A stretch of 34,246 nucleotides of DNA. Origin: Candidatus Methanofrustulum fimipullorum. GTDB taxonomy: Archaea; Halobacteriota; Methanosarcinia; Methanosarcinales; Methanosarcinaceae. The notes beneath the pieces were generated by a model, which was not told the DNA's origin, ran no database searches, and saw only the letters and a list, made by a program, of their open reading frames with translations. This document shows, one piece after another, positions 1-7,996 of this stretch. The stretch covers positions 1 through 34,246 of the forward strand of contig JAAYST010000103.1 of the NCBI GenBank assembly GCA_012518265.1, read 5' to 3'. The translations under genes were made by a program, and so were the position numbers. The stretch's first letter is position 1, and each line of letters begins with the position of its first letter.

Positions 1-39
1 ATTTTTATTATTTTATAATCTTTATTATTTTATTCAATC

Positions 40-531
40 TTAATAAACATCGTTCGGGTCGAATACTTTTTCTTCTTTTACTTCTCCTGTAACCGTTTCA
101 TAAAAGCACGATTCATATCCTGTATGGCATGCGCCACCCGTTTGCTCAACTAAAATTAAAACGGCGTCTCTGTCACAATCCACTCTGATTTCTTCAACTT
201 TTTGAACATGTCCCGAAGTTTCTCCCTTTTTCCAGAGTTTTTGTCTGCTTCTGCTCCAAAAGTGTGTATATTTCGTTTCATACGTCAATTTCAAAGATTC
301 TTCATTCATAAAAGCGAACATCAAAACCTTTCCGGTTTTTACATCCTGAATTATTGCAGGAATCAATCCGTTTTTGTCGTATTTGAGACTTTTTAAAATC
401 TTCATATTTTCAAAAGTTCCGTTTTGATTTTCAAAATTTTCATTTTGATTTCCTGAGGTTCCGTTTTGATTTTCAGAAATTTTGTTTTGATTTCCCGAAG
501 TTTCATTTTGATTTTCAATTGTTTCTTGCAT
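40..531 (-). CDS. hisI: Phosphoribosyl-AMP cyclohydrolase HisI with a repetitive N-terminal extension
   Basis: Catalyses the third step of histidine synthesis in the cytoplasm, hydrolytic opening of the adenine ring of phosphoribosyl-AMP. The family core starts near residue 43 and shows SRSRxxLW (93-100), the metal-binding DCDRD (118-122) and [11 protein letters not shown], giving the three conserved cysteines C119, C135 and C142. The monofunctional length of the core (about 120 residues) is normal, and there is no fused HisE domain. Residues 6-42 are five heptad-like units of the form ENQNGTS, absent from usual HisI. The far ATG at 531 is preferred because an AGGT ribosome site lies about 9 nt upstream. 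The internal ATG at 405 has no visible ribosome site but would give a classical HisI. No other his gene is in the window. Confidence 0.95.
   Translation of the reverse strand: MQETIENQNETSGNQNKISENQNGTSGNQNENFENQNGTFENMKILKSLKYDKNGLIPAIIQDVKTGKVLMFAFMNEESLKLTYETKYTHFWSRSRQKLWKKGETSGHVQKVEEIRVDCDRDAVLILVEQTGGACHTGYESCFYETVTGEVKEEKVFDPNDVY
422..526. repeat. 21-bp tandem repeat, five units, inside the 5' end of hisI
   Basis: On the plus strand five successive 21-bp units begin TTTGATTT and end in variable T-rich or GGTTCCGT-like tails. The period is exactly seven codons, so unit gain or loss keeps hisI in frame. It encodes the Asn/Gln-rich extension of HisI. Confidence 0.85.
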
Positions 532-619
532 AACATTTACCTAATTTTTTATCTATATATATTTTTTTATTTTTAAAATTTAAAACATTTAATATATTTT
601 TTAGACATATTTTAAATTC

Positions 620-1579
620 GTGAAGTACGATCGCTTATATTTCACGACAGGCATTTCAGATATTGACAATGCTACCGGCAATTTCATTAACAACGGTTCT
701 TGTATTGTTCTCTTTGGAAATGACGTTGTCGGAATGTTGTCCTTTGTTAAGTATAATATTAATTGGGGAAGCACTTCAAAGGACAACAAAACCTCTAAGT
801 TTGGAACCAATTCTGTAATACTCTTCGGATCAGGATTCGATTTAAAACCCAACAGTTTTAATTCTAACATACCGATTTTTATTCACATAAGATTTAAAAG
901 TTTACCATTTAAGAGTTTACAGTTTTTTAAATCAGATTTTAAATATGATATTTCAGTATCAAATTTTAATTTATTAGTGTCAAATTTTGATTTATTAATA
1001 ACGAATATGTTTGATAATTTTGAAGATTTTTCAGCTTCTCTTGATTCACAAATTGAAAATTTCTACAGAAAACATGAATTGTTAAAACGAGATTTTGTAA
1101 AACACGAATCGTTAAAACAAGATTCTGTAAAACATGAATCATTAAAACAAGATTCTGTAAAACACGAATCATTAAAACAAGATTTTGTAAAACATGAAAT
1201 AAACGGCGAAAACGAGAATTATAAAAAACATATATGTTTTTTATTTTATCCCGCATATGAAATTTCTTTATTTTCAGACGCTTATGCTTTTTTTATTAAT
1301 TTTAAAAATTATATGAATCGTTTAAAAGTAAAATTTCCGAATTTTTTATTCTTTTCAATATTCGTTCTTCATGAAAATATATTAAAAAAAGAAGAGCAAC
1401 AGGCAATCTGTTGCTCGTCCGATATTTTATTCAAATTTAAAATACAGGATGATTCATATTCGATTACAAGAAGGCTTAGAATTCGTCATATAAAAAATGG
1501 AAATCAGCCTTCCGATGTTATTTATTATTCAATTCAAAATGATAAAATCGTAATCGAAAAAACAAAGAGAATTTATTAA
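620..1579 (+). CDS. Degenerate KaiC/RecA-superfamily-like protein with internal repeats
   Basis: Function is not known. The beginning (residues 9-50) follows the KaiC-family pattern TGIxxLDxxxGGGIxxGSxxLLxG, but the position of the Walker A loop reads GNDVVGML (33-40) with no GKT/GKS, so ATP binding is doubtful. The end (about 260-319) follows the KaiC C-terminal pattern of a strand, RRLRIRHIK, then a short segment ending in a VIEKTKRIY-like strand. Between them lie short direct repeats (SNFDLL, residues 114-127) and five decapeptide units starting KHE (151-193). The start is a GTG at 620; an in-frame stop at 602 prevents an earlier one, and no ribosome site is visible, so translation may be leaderless. 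The reading frame is intact for 319 codons, which favours a real gene. Assignment to KaiC-like is by pattern only. Confidence 0.6.
   Translation: MKYDRLYFTTGISDIDNATGNFINNGSCIVLFGNDVVGMLSFVKYNINWGSTSKDNKTSKFGTNSVILFGSGFDLKPNSFNSNIPIFIHIRFKSLPFKSLQFFKSDFKYDISVSNFNLLVSNFDLLITNMFDNFEDFSASLDSQIENFYRKHELLKRDFVKHESLKQDSVKHESLKQDSVKHESLKQDFVKHEINGENENYKKHICFLFYPAYEISLFSDAYAFFINFKNYMNRLKVKFPNFLFFSIFVLHENILKKEEQQAICCSSDILFKFKIQDDSYSITRRLRIRHIKNGNQPSDVIYYSIQNDKIVIEKTKRIY
1070..1198 (+). repeat. 30-bp tandem repeat, about four and a third units, inside the KaiC-like gene
   Basis: Units begin AAACA(T/C)GAATC and continue with TTAAAACAAGATTCTGT. The period of 30 bp equals ten codons and encodes KHESLKQDSV. 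The central copies differ by only one or two bases, which indicates recent expansion. Confidence 0.9.
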
Positions 1580-1707
1580 TATTTTTATTTATTTTTTATT
1601 ATTTTTTATTTATTTTTTATTAGATTTTTATTATTTTTTATTAGATTTTTTGATTTATTAATTTTTATTATTTTTTCATTTTGTATTATTTTTATGTTTT
1701 ATAATTT

Positions 1708-2931
1708 TTATGTTGTATAGTCGGCATTGATTTTTACGTAATCGTAAGTCAAATCGCAGCCCCAGGCGGTTGCATCTTCTTCTCCTGCGGCCAAGTCTAC
1801 GTGTACGTATACTGTTTTTGCTTTCATAATATTTTTCAGTTTTTCCAAATGTTCGCCCGGCTTTTCAAAAAATTCGGGGCCTTTTCCGGATTTTACAATT
1901 TCTACAATATCAATTCCGTCCGAAAATGAAAGGGATATCTCGTTTTGGTCGAAATCGGCACCGGAGTATCCTATTGCACAAACAGCTCTTCCCCAATTCG
2001 GGTCCTGTCCGAATATCGCCGATTTGAATAAAGGTGATCTCACAATTGCTTTTGATGCTAAAATTGCATCGTCTTTCGTTTTTGCTCCGGAGACATTTGC
2101 TTCTATCATTCTCGTAGCTCCTTCTCCGTCTCTTGCAATTTTTTTTGCAAGATTTTTCAACACGAAATCAAGAGCTCCTCTAAAAACAGTTAAATCCTCT
2201 TCATCCAAATCCACTTTCACTTTTGAACAGCCGGTTGAAGTAATTAAACACATATCGTTTGTACTCGTGTCACCGTCGACTACGACCATATTGAAGCTTT
2301 CGTTTACTGATTCTTTTAAACATTTGTCAAGCGAAACTGATGAAATAACGGCATCGGTGTAAATGAATGCAAGCATTGTTCCCATATTCGGTTCAATCAT
2401 TCCCGCACCTTTACAAATTCCACCGATTCTGTATTTTCCGACTTTGGCGTTTACTTCTACCGCACATTCTTTTTCTACCGTGTCCGTTGTCATAATCGAT
2501 TTCATAACGGTACTGTTTCCTATTTCGTCGCTTCTTAAAGATTCCAAAACGAAATCTATATTATCTCGAATCCAATCTATATCAAGAGGCTTTCCGATTA
2601 TACCGGTTGATGCAACGGCAACATATTTTTCGTCAATTTCTTTCTTTTCCGCCAAAAGCCTTATCATTTCCTTTGCATCCGAAATTCCGCGCTCACCCGT
2701 AAATGCGTTTGCATTTCCGCTGTTTACAATAATCCCGGACAAATATCCGCCGTTTTCCGACAAATTTTTCTCGGTTACAATAACGGGAGCAGCTCTTACT
2801 TTGTTTCTCGTAAAAACGCCGGCAGCAGGACCGTCGGCAAGTATTATCCCAAGCCCGTATTTTCCTTTCTTAATTCCAAACGCTCTAACGCCTTCAACGG
2901 AACAAATGCCGCCATCAATTTCTTGAATCAT
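1708..2931 (-). CDS. argJ: Bifunctional ornithine acetyltransferase / N-acetylglutamate synthase ArgJ
   Basis: Transfers the acetyl group from N-acetylornithine to glutamate, so the arginine pathway runs as a cycle. Full-length at 407 residues. The self-cleavage region reads KGAGMIEPNMGTML (174-187), placing the autoprocessing site before the catalytic Thr185; most relatives have Ala rather than Gly at 184. NSGNANAFTG (70-79) and GQDPNWGR are further family signatures. The ATG at 2931 follows a GGGA ribosome site about 9 nt upstream. It lies 153 bp downstream of argC on the same strand, separated by a T-rich repeat, so co-transcription with dtxR-argC is likely but not certain. Whether it also makes acetylglutamate from acetyl-CoA cannot be told from the sequence. 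Confidence 0.96.
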   Translation of the reverse strand: MIQEIDGGICSVEGVRAFGIKKGKYGLGIILADGPAAGVFTRNKVRAAPVIVTEKNLSENGGYLSGIIVNSGNANAFTGERGISDAKEMIRLLAEKKEIDEKYVAVASTGIIGKPLDIDWIRDNIDFVLESLRSDEIGNSTVMKSIMTTDTVEKECAVEVNAKVGKYRIGGICKGAGMIEPNMGTMLAFIYTDAVISSVSLDKCLKESVNESFNMVVVDGDTSTNDMCLITSTGCSKVKVDLDEEDLTVFRGALDFVLKNLAKKIARDGEGATRMIEANVSGAKTKDDAILASKAIVRSPLFKSAIFGQDPNWGRAVCAIGYSGADFDQNEISLSFSDGIDIVEIVKSGKGPEFFEKPGEHLEKLKNIMKAKTVYVHVDLAAGEEDATAWGCDLTYDYVKINADYTT

Positions 2932-2975
2932 ATGACCATCCCTTTTTGATTTTGTCTCTCTAATTACTTTTTATT

Positions 2976-3048
2976 GATTTAACTTTTTATGATTTAATTT
3001 TTTATAGATTTAATTTTTAAGATTTACTTTTTACGATTTAACTTTTAA
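2976..3048. repeat. Imperfect 14-16 bp tandem repeat between argC and argJ
   Basis: Five successive units begin GATTTA and continue with (A/C)TTTTTA(T/A). Unit length drifts between 14 and 16 bp. It occupies half of the argC-argJ spacer; no hairpin or promoter was evident. Confidence 0.75.
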
Positions 3049-3084
3049 TATTTTTTTATATTTATTATAGTTTTTTTATATTTT

Positions 3085-4131
3085 TCAGGGCATACTCGGT
3101 ATAAAAAGGCCTTCCGTTTCATCGAGACCAAACATTATATTCATATTTTGTATCGCTTGTCCCGATGCTCCTTTTACAAGGTTGTCTATTGCGGAAATTA
3201 TGACTGCTCTATTTGCGTCTTTTTGAACATCAACGTATATATCGCAGAAATTTGACCCTCTTACGTTTGCAAGAGAAGGCATTTCCGAAATGACTCTTAC
3301 AAACGGAGAATTTGCATAAAAGTCATTATATTTTTCAACCAGTTTTTCTGTGGATATTCTTCCTTCTCTTCCATCACTTACTTTGTCATCTAATATTATA
3401 TGTGCAGTTGTAAGTATTCCTCTCGTTGCGGCAATAATGTGCGGTGTGAAGTATATTTCATTTACTTCCGGTTGGAACCTTTGTATTTCCTGTTTCATTT
3501 CGGCAATATGTCTGTGAGCCGTTAAATTATAAGGAATTATATTTTCCGTTAAATTCGGAAAGTGGGATTTGGCGGACGGTTTATTTCCGGCGCCGGAAAT
3601 TCCGGTTTTCGAATCAAAAATCACCGTTTTAATTACTCCGGCAGCAGCAAGAGGTGCGGCTGCAAGGGATGCTCCCGTCGGAAAACATCCTGGATTTGAA
3701 ACAAGTCTGCTTTCTTTAATTTTTTTATGAGAATGAAGCTCCGGAATTCCGTAAACGATATCGCATCTCGGGTCTTTATGTTTCATATTGTAAACCTTTT
3801 CAAAAACATCAACTGAAAGCCTATAGTCTGCGCTTAAATCAACTATTTTACACTTTCCCAAATTTAACAAATCCGGTACATAATCCATAGCGGTTCCGTG
3901 CGGAACCGCCAAGAATACGACATCGCAATTCTTAGCCAAATCTTCAGTTGACGCTTCTGTAAATTTCAAATCGCAAAATCCTTTCAAATGCTCATGGACA
4001 TCCGATACTTTTTTTCCCGCTTCACTTCTCGATGTAGCATAAACGACTTCCGTTTTCGGATGTGCTGCCAAAAGACGCATTAATTCGCCGCCGGTATATC
4101 CGTTGGCGCCAATTATTCCTGCACGAATCAT
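3085..4131 (-). CDS. argC: N-acetyl-gamma-glutamyl-phosphate reductase ArgC
   Basis: NADPH-dependent reduction of N-acetylglutamyl phosphate to the semialdehyde in arginine synthesis. The nucleotide-binding GANGYTGGEL is close to the N-terminus and the catalytic cysteine lies in SNPGCFPTG. Length and overall order match the family. The ATG at 4131 is chosen because the protein then begins MIRAGIIGANGYTGG as in relatives and a GTGA ribosome site lies 5 nt before it; an in-frame GTG at 4140 would add three residues and overlap the TGA of the preceding dtxR-like gene. The 5-nt gap to that gene implies one transcript. No argB or argD is present in the window. Confidence 0.96.
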   Translation of the reverse strand: MIRAGIIGANGYTGGELMRLLAAHPKTEVVYATSRSEAGKKVSDVHEHLKGFCDLKFTEASTEDLAKNCDVVFLAVPHGTAMDYVPDLLNLGKCKIVDLSADYRLSVDVFEKVYNMKHKDPRCDIVYGIPELHSHKKIKESRLVSNPGCFPTGASLAAAPLAAAGVIKTVIFDSKTGISGAGNKPSAKSHFPNLTENIIPYNLTAHRHIAEMKQEIQRFQPEVNEIYFTPHIIAATRGILTTAHIILDDKVSDGREGRISTEKLVEKYNDFYANSPFVRVISEMPSLANVRGSNFCDIYVDVQKDANRAVIISAIDNLVKGASGQAIQNMNIMFGLDETEGLFIPSMP

Positions 4132-4136
4132 ATCTT

Positions 4137-4568
4137 TCACTTACTTTGCTTTTTATTCTTTTCAAAATCTTTAAATTTTTCTATAAGATTTTTTCCTTCT
4201 TTTGTTTTTGCAAATTCTTTAAAGTTTAAAAAAGTTTCATATGTCTCCATATCCAGGATATGTTCCATTTTACAAGCATCCTCGTCCGCAATTTCTTCAC
4301 AGACGCCCAAAACTTTTAAAAATTCATTTATTGAACTGAATTTCTCCTGTGTCGTTCTTGCAATTTCCTTTCCTCTTTTTGTGAGAGTAACTCCTCCGTA
4401 CTTTTCATAATTTATAAAACCGTCGTCAGCTAACTTTTTAAACATACCGGTTACACTCGAAGGTCCCACATCTAAAGCGTTAGCCAAGTCTTTGACTTGC
4501 GCATAACCTTTCTCCGCTACAATTTTATCGATTTCTTTTAAATAATCTTCTTTACGATCGGTTGGCAT
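4137..4568 (-). CDS. DtxR/MntR-family metal-dependent transcriptional regulator
   Basis: A DNA-binding repressor expected to use Fe(II) or Mn(II) as co-repressor. Residues 1-65 form a winged helix (AQVKDLANALDVGPSSVTGMFKKL). The dimerisation/metal domain carries the family motif DACKMEHILD near residue 100, with the Cys, Glu and His that bind metal in DtxR and IdeR. At 143 residues it lacks the C-terminal SH3-like domain, as in MntR. ATG with a GGGA-type ribosome site. It is the first gene of a tight cluster with argC, an unusual partner for a metal regulator. A 30-bp perfect palindrome lies 111 bp upstream in the divergent promoter region. The metal specificity is not determinable here. Confidence 0.9.
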   Translation of the reverse strand: MPTDRKEDYLKEIDKIVAEKGYAQVKDLANALDVGPSSVTGMFKKLADDGFINYEKYGGVTLTKRGKEIARTTQEKFSSINEFLKVLGVCEEIADEDACKMEHILDMETYETFLNFKEFAKTKEGKNLIEKFKDFEKNKKQSK

Positions 4569-4678
4569 ATATTTCCCTTTTCCCTTTCTTTTTATAAAAT
4601 CATTGAAATTATGATTAAAATAAATAATTGATTAAAATATTATTATAGTATTTATTTAATAGTTTAAATATTTATTCT

Positions 4679-4708
4679 ATTAATAGTTTAAATATTTAAA
4701 CTATTAAT
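4679..4708. promoter_or_regulatory. 30-bp perfect palindrome in the dtxR-like/RIO2 divergent promoter region
   Basis: The left half ATTAATAGTTTAAAT and its exact reverse complement abut at 4693/4694. Most of the left half recurs at 4656-4674 (TTAATAGTTTAAATATTTA), so there is a full site and an extra partial site. The centre TTTAAATATTTAAA could also serve as TATA box for the RIO2 gene. Likely operator for the adjacent DtxR-family regulator (inference). Confidence 0.55.
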
Positions 4709-4760
4709 TCATACACAAAATTAAAATAACAATAAGTTCAAATTAAAAGCGTTGTTACAA

Positions 4761-5657
4761 ATGATCGGTGATGTTTTAAATATTTTTAATGAACTCAAAA
4801 ACTCCGATTTCAGAATATTGACCGGTATTGAACTTGGCATGAGAAATCGGGAGTGGGTTCCTGTTCCTGAAATATTACAGTACACAAATATGTCGGTTGA
4901 AAAATTAATATACAGGCTCGATTGGCTTAGGCGAAAGAAGCTTGTTGTGAGAACTTATCAACCGTATGAAGGTTACAGAATTTATTTTGAAGGCTATGAT
5001 GCGCTTGCTTTAAATGCTTATGTCAGGCGCGGAACATTTGATTCTATCGGAGTTGAAATCGGAGTCGGAAAAGAGTCGGTCGTTCTTGAGGTTCAAAAAA
5101 AGCCTACTCTTCCGATATCTTCTCCTGAAACTTATATTTTAAAATTGCATAGGGAAGGACAAACGAGTTTTAAGCAAGTAAAAAGGACGCGTGACCACAT
5201 TTCCGGAAAAGAACACATATCTTGGATTTATGCATCCCGGCTTGCCGCACAACGCGAATTTGAAATAATGAAAGAATTGTGGCCTGAAATTTCAATTCCG
5301 AAGCCTATTGATTGTAACAGGCATACAATTGTTATGGAAATCGCAAAAGGAAACGAACTTTATAAATCAAAACTGGAAGAGCCGAATTGGCATTTGGATT
5401 TGATATTAAAAGAGATTCAAAAAATTTACTCTCACGGCATAATACATGCGGATTTGAGCGAATATAATATATTCGTATCGGAAGAAGGTATCCAAATAAT
5501 CGATTGGCCTCAGTATGTTTCGTACTTGCATCCCAATGCGGATGAACTTTTAAAACGAGACGTTTCAAACATTCTTTCATACTTTTCACGTAAATACGGT
5601 ATAATTAAAGATATAAATGAAGTTTTAAATTTTGTTCGAGGAGAAATAAATAAATAA
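4761..5657 (+). CDS. rio2: RIO2-type serine/threonine protein kinase
   Basis: Atypical protein kinase/ATPase involved in small ribosomal subunit maturation. Residues 1-90 are the RIO2-specific winged helix (IYRLDWLRRKKLV). The kinase part has a short P-loop GVGKES (101-106), the ATP-contacting lysine in YILKLH, the catalytic loop HADLSEYN (229-236, Asp231) and the metal-binding Asp248 in IIDWPQ. Length of 298 is close to other archaeal RIO2 proteins. The ATG at 4761 is preferred to an in-frame TTG at 4752 because it aligns with the usual RIO2 N-terminus; no ribosome site is visible. Its stop TAA overlaps the ATG of the next gene by one base, so the two are translationally coupled. Confidence 0.93.
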   Translation: MIGDVLNIFNELKNSDFRILTGIELGMRNREWVPVPEILQYTNMSVEKLIYRLDWLRRKKLVVRTYQPYEGYRIYFEGYDALALNAYVRRGTFDSIGVEIGVGKESVVLEVQKKPTLPISSPETYILKLHREGQTSFKQVKRTRDHISGKEHISWIYASRLAAQREFEIMKELWPEISIPKPIDCNRHTIVMEIAKGNELYKSKLEEPNWHLDLILKEIQKIYSHGIIHADLSEYNIFVSEEGIQIIDWPQYVSYLHPNADELLKRDVSNILSYFSRKYGIIKDINEVLNFVRGEINK

Positions 5658-7660
5658 TGCAACCAAATCGACAAGAATCTTTGATTTACGGAATAGACAT
5701 ATTAAAAGGATCTGCTCAGTCCGGAAGCAAACCGCTTTATTCACTTTGTGTTATGAATATCGAAACCGGAGAAATCAAAGAATTTTCCGGTCTTCGATTG
5801 TTCAAAATATTGCAGATGGCGGAAAAAGATAATCCGAAAGCAATTGTAGTTGATAACATATTTGAACTTGCACCCGACAAATCAAGACTTATTGAAGTGA
5901 TGAAACAGTTTCCCGACAATATGCAATTAATTCAGGTTACGGGATCGGACGACTCGTTAAAACAGTCTCTTCCGGAACTTGCAAGAAAGTACGGAATTTC
6001 GATGTCTCCCGACAGCTCGGCCGATGAAGCGCGCACTTGTGCTCAGCTGGCCGATATGGGCGTTGGCACAATCGTTTCTCTTTTTGAAGATAAAACAAGG
6101 ATTAAGGTCAGTCGTGCCCGTTCTCCCGGGAAAGGCGGTTGGAGTCAAAACAGGTACGCAAGAAAAATTCACGGTGCCGTTCGTGAAAAAGCAAGAGAAA
6201 TCGAGTCCAAGCTCAGTAATTTTTCAAAAGAAACGGGTGTTGAATTTGAATCTAGACACGCAGAAGGTTTTGGCGGTTTTGTGCATGCGGAATTTGTAGT
6301 TTACGACAAAAAATCAAATATTCCTGTTCGGTCAGGCACATTTGGTGACAGCCGCGTTTCAGTTTCAAGCGTTGCTCGCGACAAAATCCATTTTATACCG
6401 CTTCACAAAAAAAGCCGCGAATTAACTATAGTAGGAATTGATCCCGGGACAACCATCGGAATTGCAATTTTTTCTCTAAACGGAGATCTTTTATTTAAAG
6501 GAAGTTTCAGAGGTCTTTCATCGACCGACGCCGTTCGTAAAATTTCTTTATACGGAAAGCCTCTTATTATCGCAAGCGATGTTTATCCTGTTCCGTCAAC
6601 AGTTGAAAAAATCAAAAGAAGTTTTCAGGCAGTTTCCAAAACGCCTGACCACGAAGTTTCTTCATCAGAAAAAATAGAATTGGCCAGGCCTTATAATTAT
6701 GTTAACGATCATGAAAGGGACGCCTTGGCTGCCGGGCTTTTGGCTTACAAAAGTTATAAACCTCTTTTTTCCAAAATTGAAAGTAAGACTCCGGCCGGAA
6801 TCAAACCCGACAATATCAAAGAAAGAGTCGTTCGCGGCGAATCGGTTGAAACGGCGATTGAAAACTTGTCTCGGAAATCCGGTGCTTCTGAAACGGATTC
6901 AATTTCTTCAAAGAATGAAGAGGTTGAAAAACTTTTAATTGAAATAAAGAAAATCCATGAGGAGTTGCGCGCAACAAACGACGAATTGTCATATCAAAAA
7001 CAGCTCTTTTCCGAAAAAGAAAAAGAATTGCTTTTGTCTCAAAAAACGATTAAGTCGCTTGAAAGCCGTATTCATAAAATTCAAACAGACAATTATAACG
7101 AGAACAGAAAGCTTAAAGAAATACAAATCAGAGATTTGGAAATTAAGAGTTTGAAAAAAGAGCTGAAAAGCAAAAACCAGGAAATCGATAGCTTAAGAAA
7201 GCAAAGGAAAAAAGCAAGGTCCATTAGAAAACGTGAACTCAGAGGCGACGGAATTCCTGTAAAAGTAATAGATTCGTTTACCCGTGAATCAATAAGTGTC
7301 GTTTTAAATAAATACGGAATTTCCGAAAACGAAATCGTTTACATTGACGACCCGAGCGGAGGCGGATCCGGCACCGCCGAAGTTTTATCGGAAACAAATA
7401 TAAGAGGCATAATTGCATCTTCCGTATTATCACATAAAGCGGTTGACGTGTTTTTTGACAAAGGAATTCTCATTTTGGATCCCGATAATTTGAATCTCGA
7501 AAAAGACGAAGACTTTGCAATAGTGTCTCCAAGTTTGCTCGAAAAAGAAATAGAGGTCGCGGAAGAACGTCTCAAAACACGAAGACATGAAAAAGACGAA
7601 GAAAAACTTCAAAACATGTTGGACGAATACAGAAGCGAAAGAAGGCGCGGCTTAATTTGA
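5657..7660 (+). CDS. DUF460 / COG2433 protein: RNase H-fold nuclease-like domain with coiled coil
   Basis: A widespread archaeal family of unproven function, predicted to be a nuclease of the RuvC/RNase H fold. An N-terminal half (YGIDILKGS, 11-19; IVVDN near 65) looks like one RNase H-like module. A second module at about 255-370 has GIDPGT (Asp262), IIASDV (Asp308) and NDHERDALAAGLLAY (350-364), the usual arrangement of acidic residues in RuvC-like enzymes. A coiled coil covers about 420-525, rich in KELKSKNQEIDSLRKQ-type heptads, followed by a basic stretch and a small C-terminal domain (about 535-667). It begins in the TAATG overlap with the RIO2 gene, suggesting a role in RNA or ribosome metabolism (inference). 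Confidence 0.88.
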   Translation: MQPNRQESLIYGIDILKGSAQSGSKPLYSLCVMNIETGEIKEFSGLRLFKILQMAEKDNPKAIVVDNIFELAPDKSRLIEVMKQFPDNMQLIQVTGSDDSLKQSLPELARKYGISMSPDSSADEARTCAQLADMGVGTIVSLFEDKTRIKVSRARSPGKGGWSQNRYARKIHGAVREKAREIESKLSNFSKETGVEFESRHAEGFGGFVHAEFVVYDKKSNIPVRSGTFGDSRVSVSSVARDKIHFIPLHKKSRELTIVGIDPGTTIGIAIFSLNGDLLFKGSFRGLSSTDAVRKISLYGKPLIIASDVYPVPSTVEKIKRSFQAVSKTPDHEVSSSEKIELARPYNYVNDHERDALAAGLLAYKSYKPLFSKIESKTPAGIKPDNIKERVVRGESVETAIENLSRKSGASETDSISSKNEEVEKLLIEIKKIHEELRATNDELSYQKQLFSEKEKELLLSQKTIKSLESRIHKIQTDNYNENRKLKEIQIRDLEIKSLKKELKSKNQEIDSLRKQRKKARSIRKRELRGDGIPVKVIDSFTRESISVVLNKYGISENEIVYIDDPSGGGSGTAEVLSETNIRGIIASSVLSHKAVDVFFDKGILILDPDNLNLEKDEDFAIVSPSLLEKEIEVAEERLKTRRHEKDEEKLQNMLDEYRSERRRGLI

Positions 7661-7668
7661 TTTTTTTT

Positions 7669-7731
7669 CATTTTTTTGCTACGCCCCTCGCTTCCGTTTT
7701 TCCATTTTTTTGCTACGCCCCCTGCTTCCGT
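7669..7731. repeat. Pair of 29-bp direct repeats with a 34-bp period
   Basis: Both copies (7669-7697 and 7703-7731) read CATTTTTTTGCTACGCCCC, one variable base, then GCTTCCGT, with one mismatch in total. They start 9 bp after the DUF460 stop codon. The T-runs in each copy could act as weak transcription termination signals. Confidence 0.85.
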
Positions 7732-7792
7732 CTTTTTTGTTTTCGGCCGCCCATTTTTGGAATTTTTCAGTGACCCGTTTTTTTAATTCCAT

Positions 7793-7881
7793 GAAAAACC
7801 CGATTTTTTTTTTTTAATGTTCATTTAAAACCTGTTTTTCGTTTTATTCTTTTTTGGAAAACTCCAGGTTCGTTTTATTTT
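7793..7881 (-). repeat. Diverged, inverted copy of the 30-kb family A repeat
   Basis: Read on the minus strand it carries the elements AAAACGAACCTGGAG, AAGAATAAAACG, GTTTTAAAT and TCGGGTTTTTC. Three of these (CGAACCnGG, GTTTTAAAT, CGGGTTTTTC) recur in the same order in each family A unit at 30141-30481. Similarity judged by eye. Confidence 0.5.
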
Positions 7882-7964
7882 TTTGTGAAATGATGTTTTT
7901 TGTCTTTTTCATTCCAATAATTTTTCATTATTATTTATGATAATTCTTTCATAAAACACGAAAG

Positions 7965-7973
7965 TTATATATA
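7965..7973 (+). promoter_or_regulatory. TATA box of the COG1395 regulator gene
   Basis: CGAAAG followed by TTATATATA matches an archaeal BRE-TATA pair. Its centre lies 28 bp before the ATG at 7997, so the transcript is probably leaderless. Confidence 0.7.
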
Positions 7974-7996
7974 GAAGTTCATTCATAGTTTTGACC

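Larger units (their letters stand above)
7661..7996. other. Gene-free spacer between DUF460 and COG1395 genes
   Basis: About 335 bp, strongly T-rich on the plus strand with short GC islands. It holds a 29-bp direct repeat pair (7669-7731), a diverged copy of the 30-kb repeat family on the minus strand (7793-7881) and the promoter of the COG1395 gene (7965-7973). No ORF or tRNA was seen. Confidence 0.7.

Noticed and set aside
966-1256. Minus-strand ORF of 96 codons with LQNLVLTI repeats
   Set aside because: It is the antisense reading of the 30-bp repeat in the KaiC-like gene; the repeat keeps all frames similarly open.
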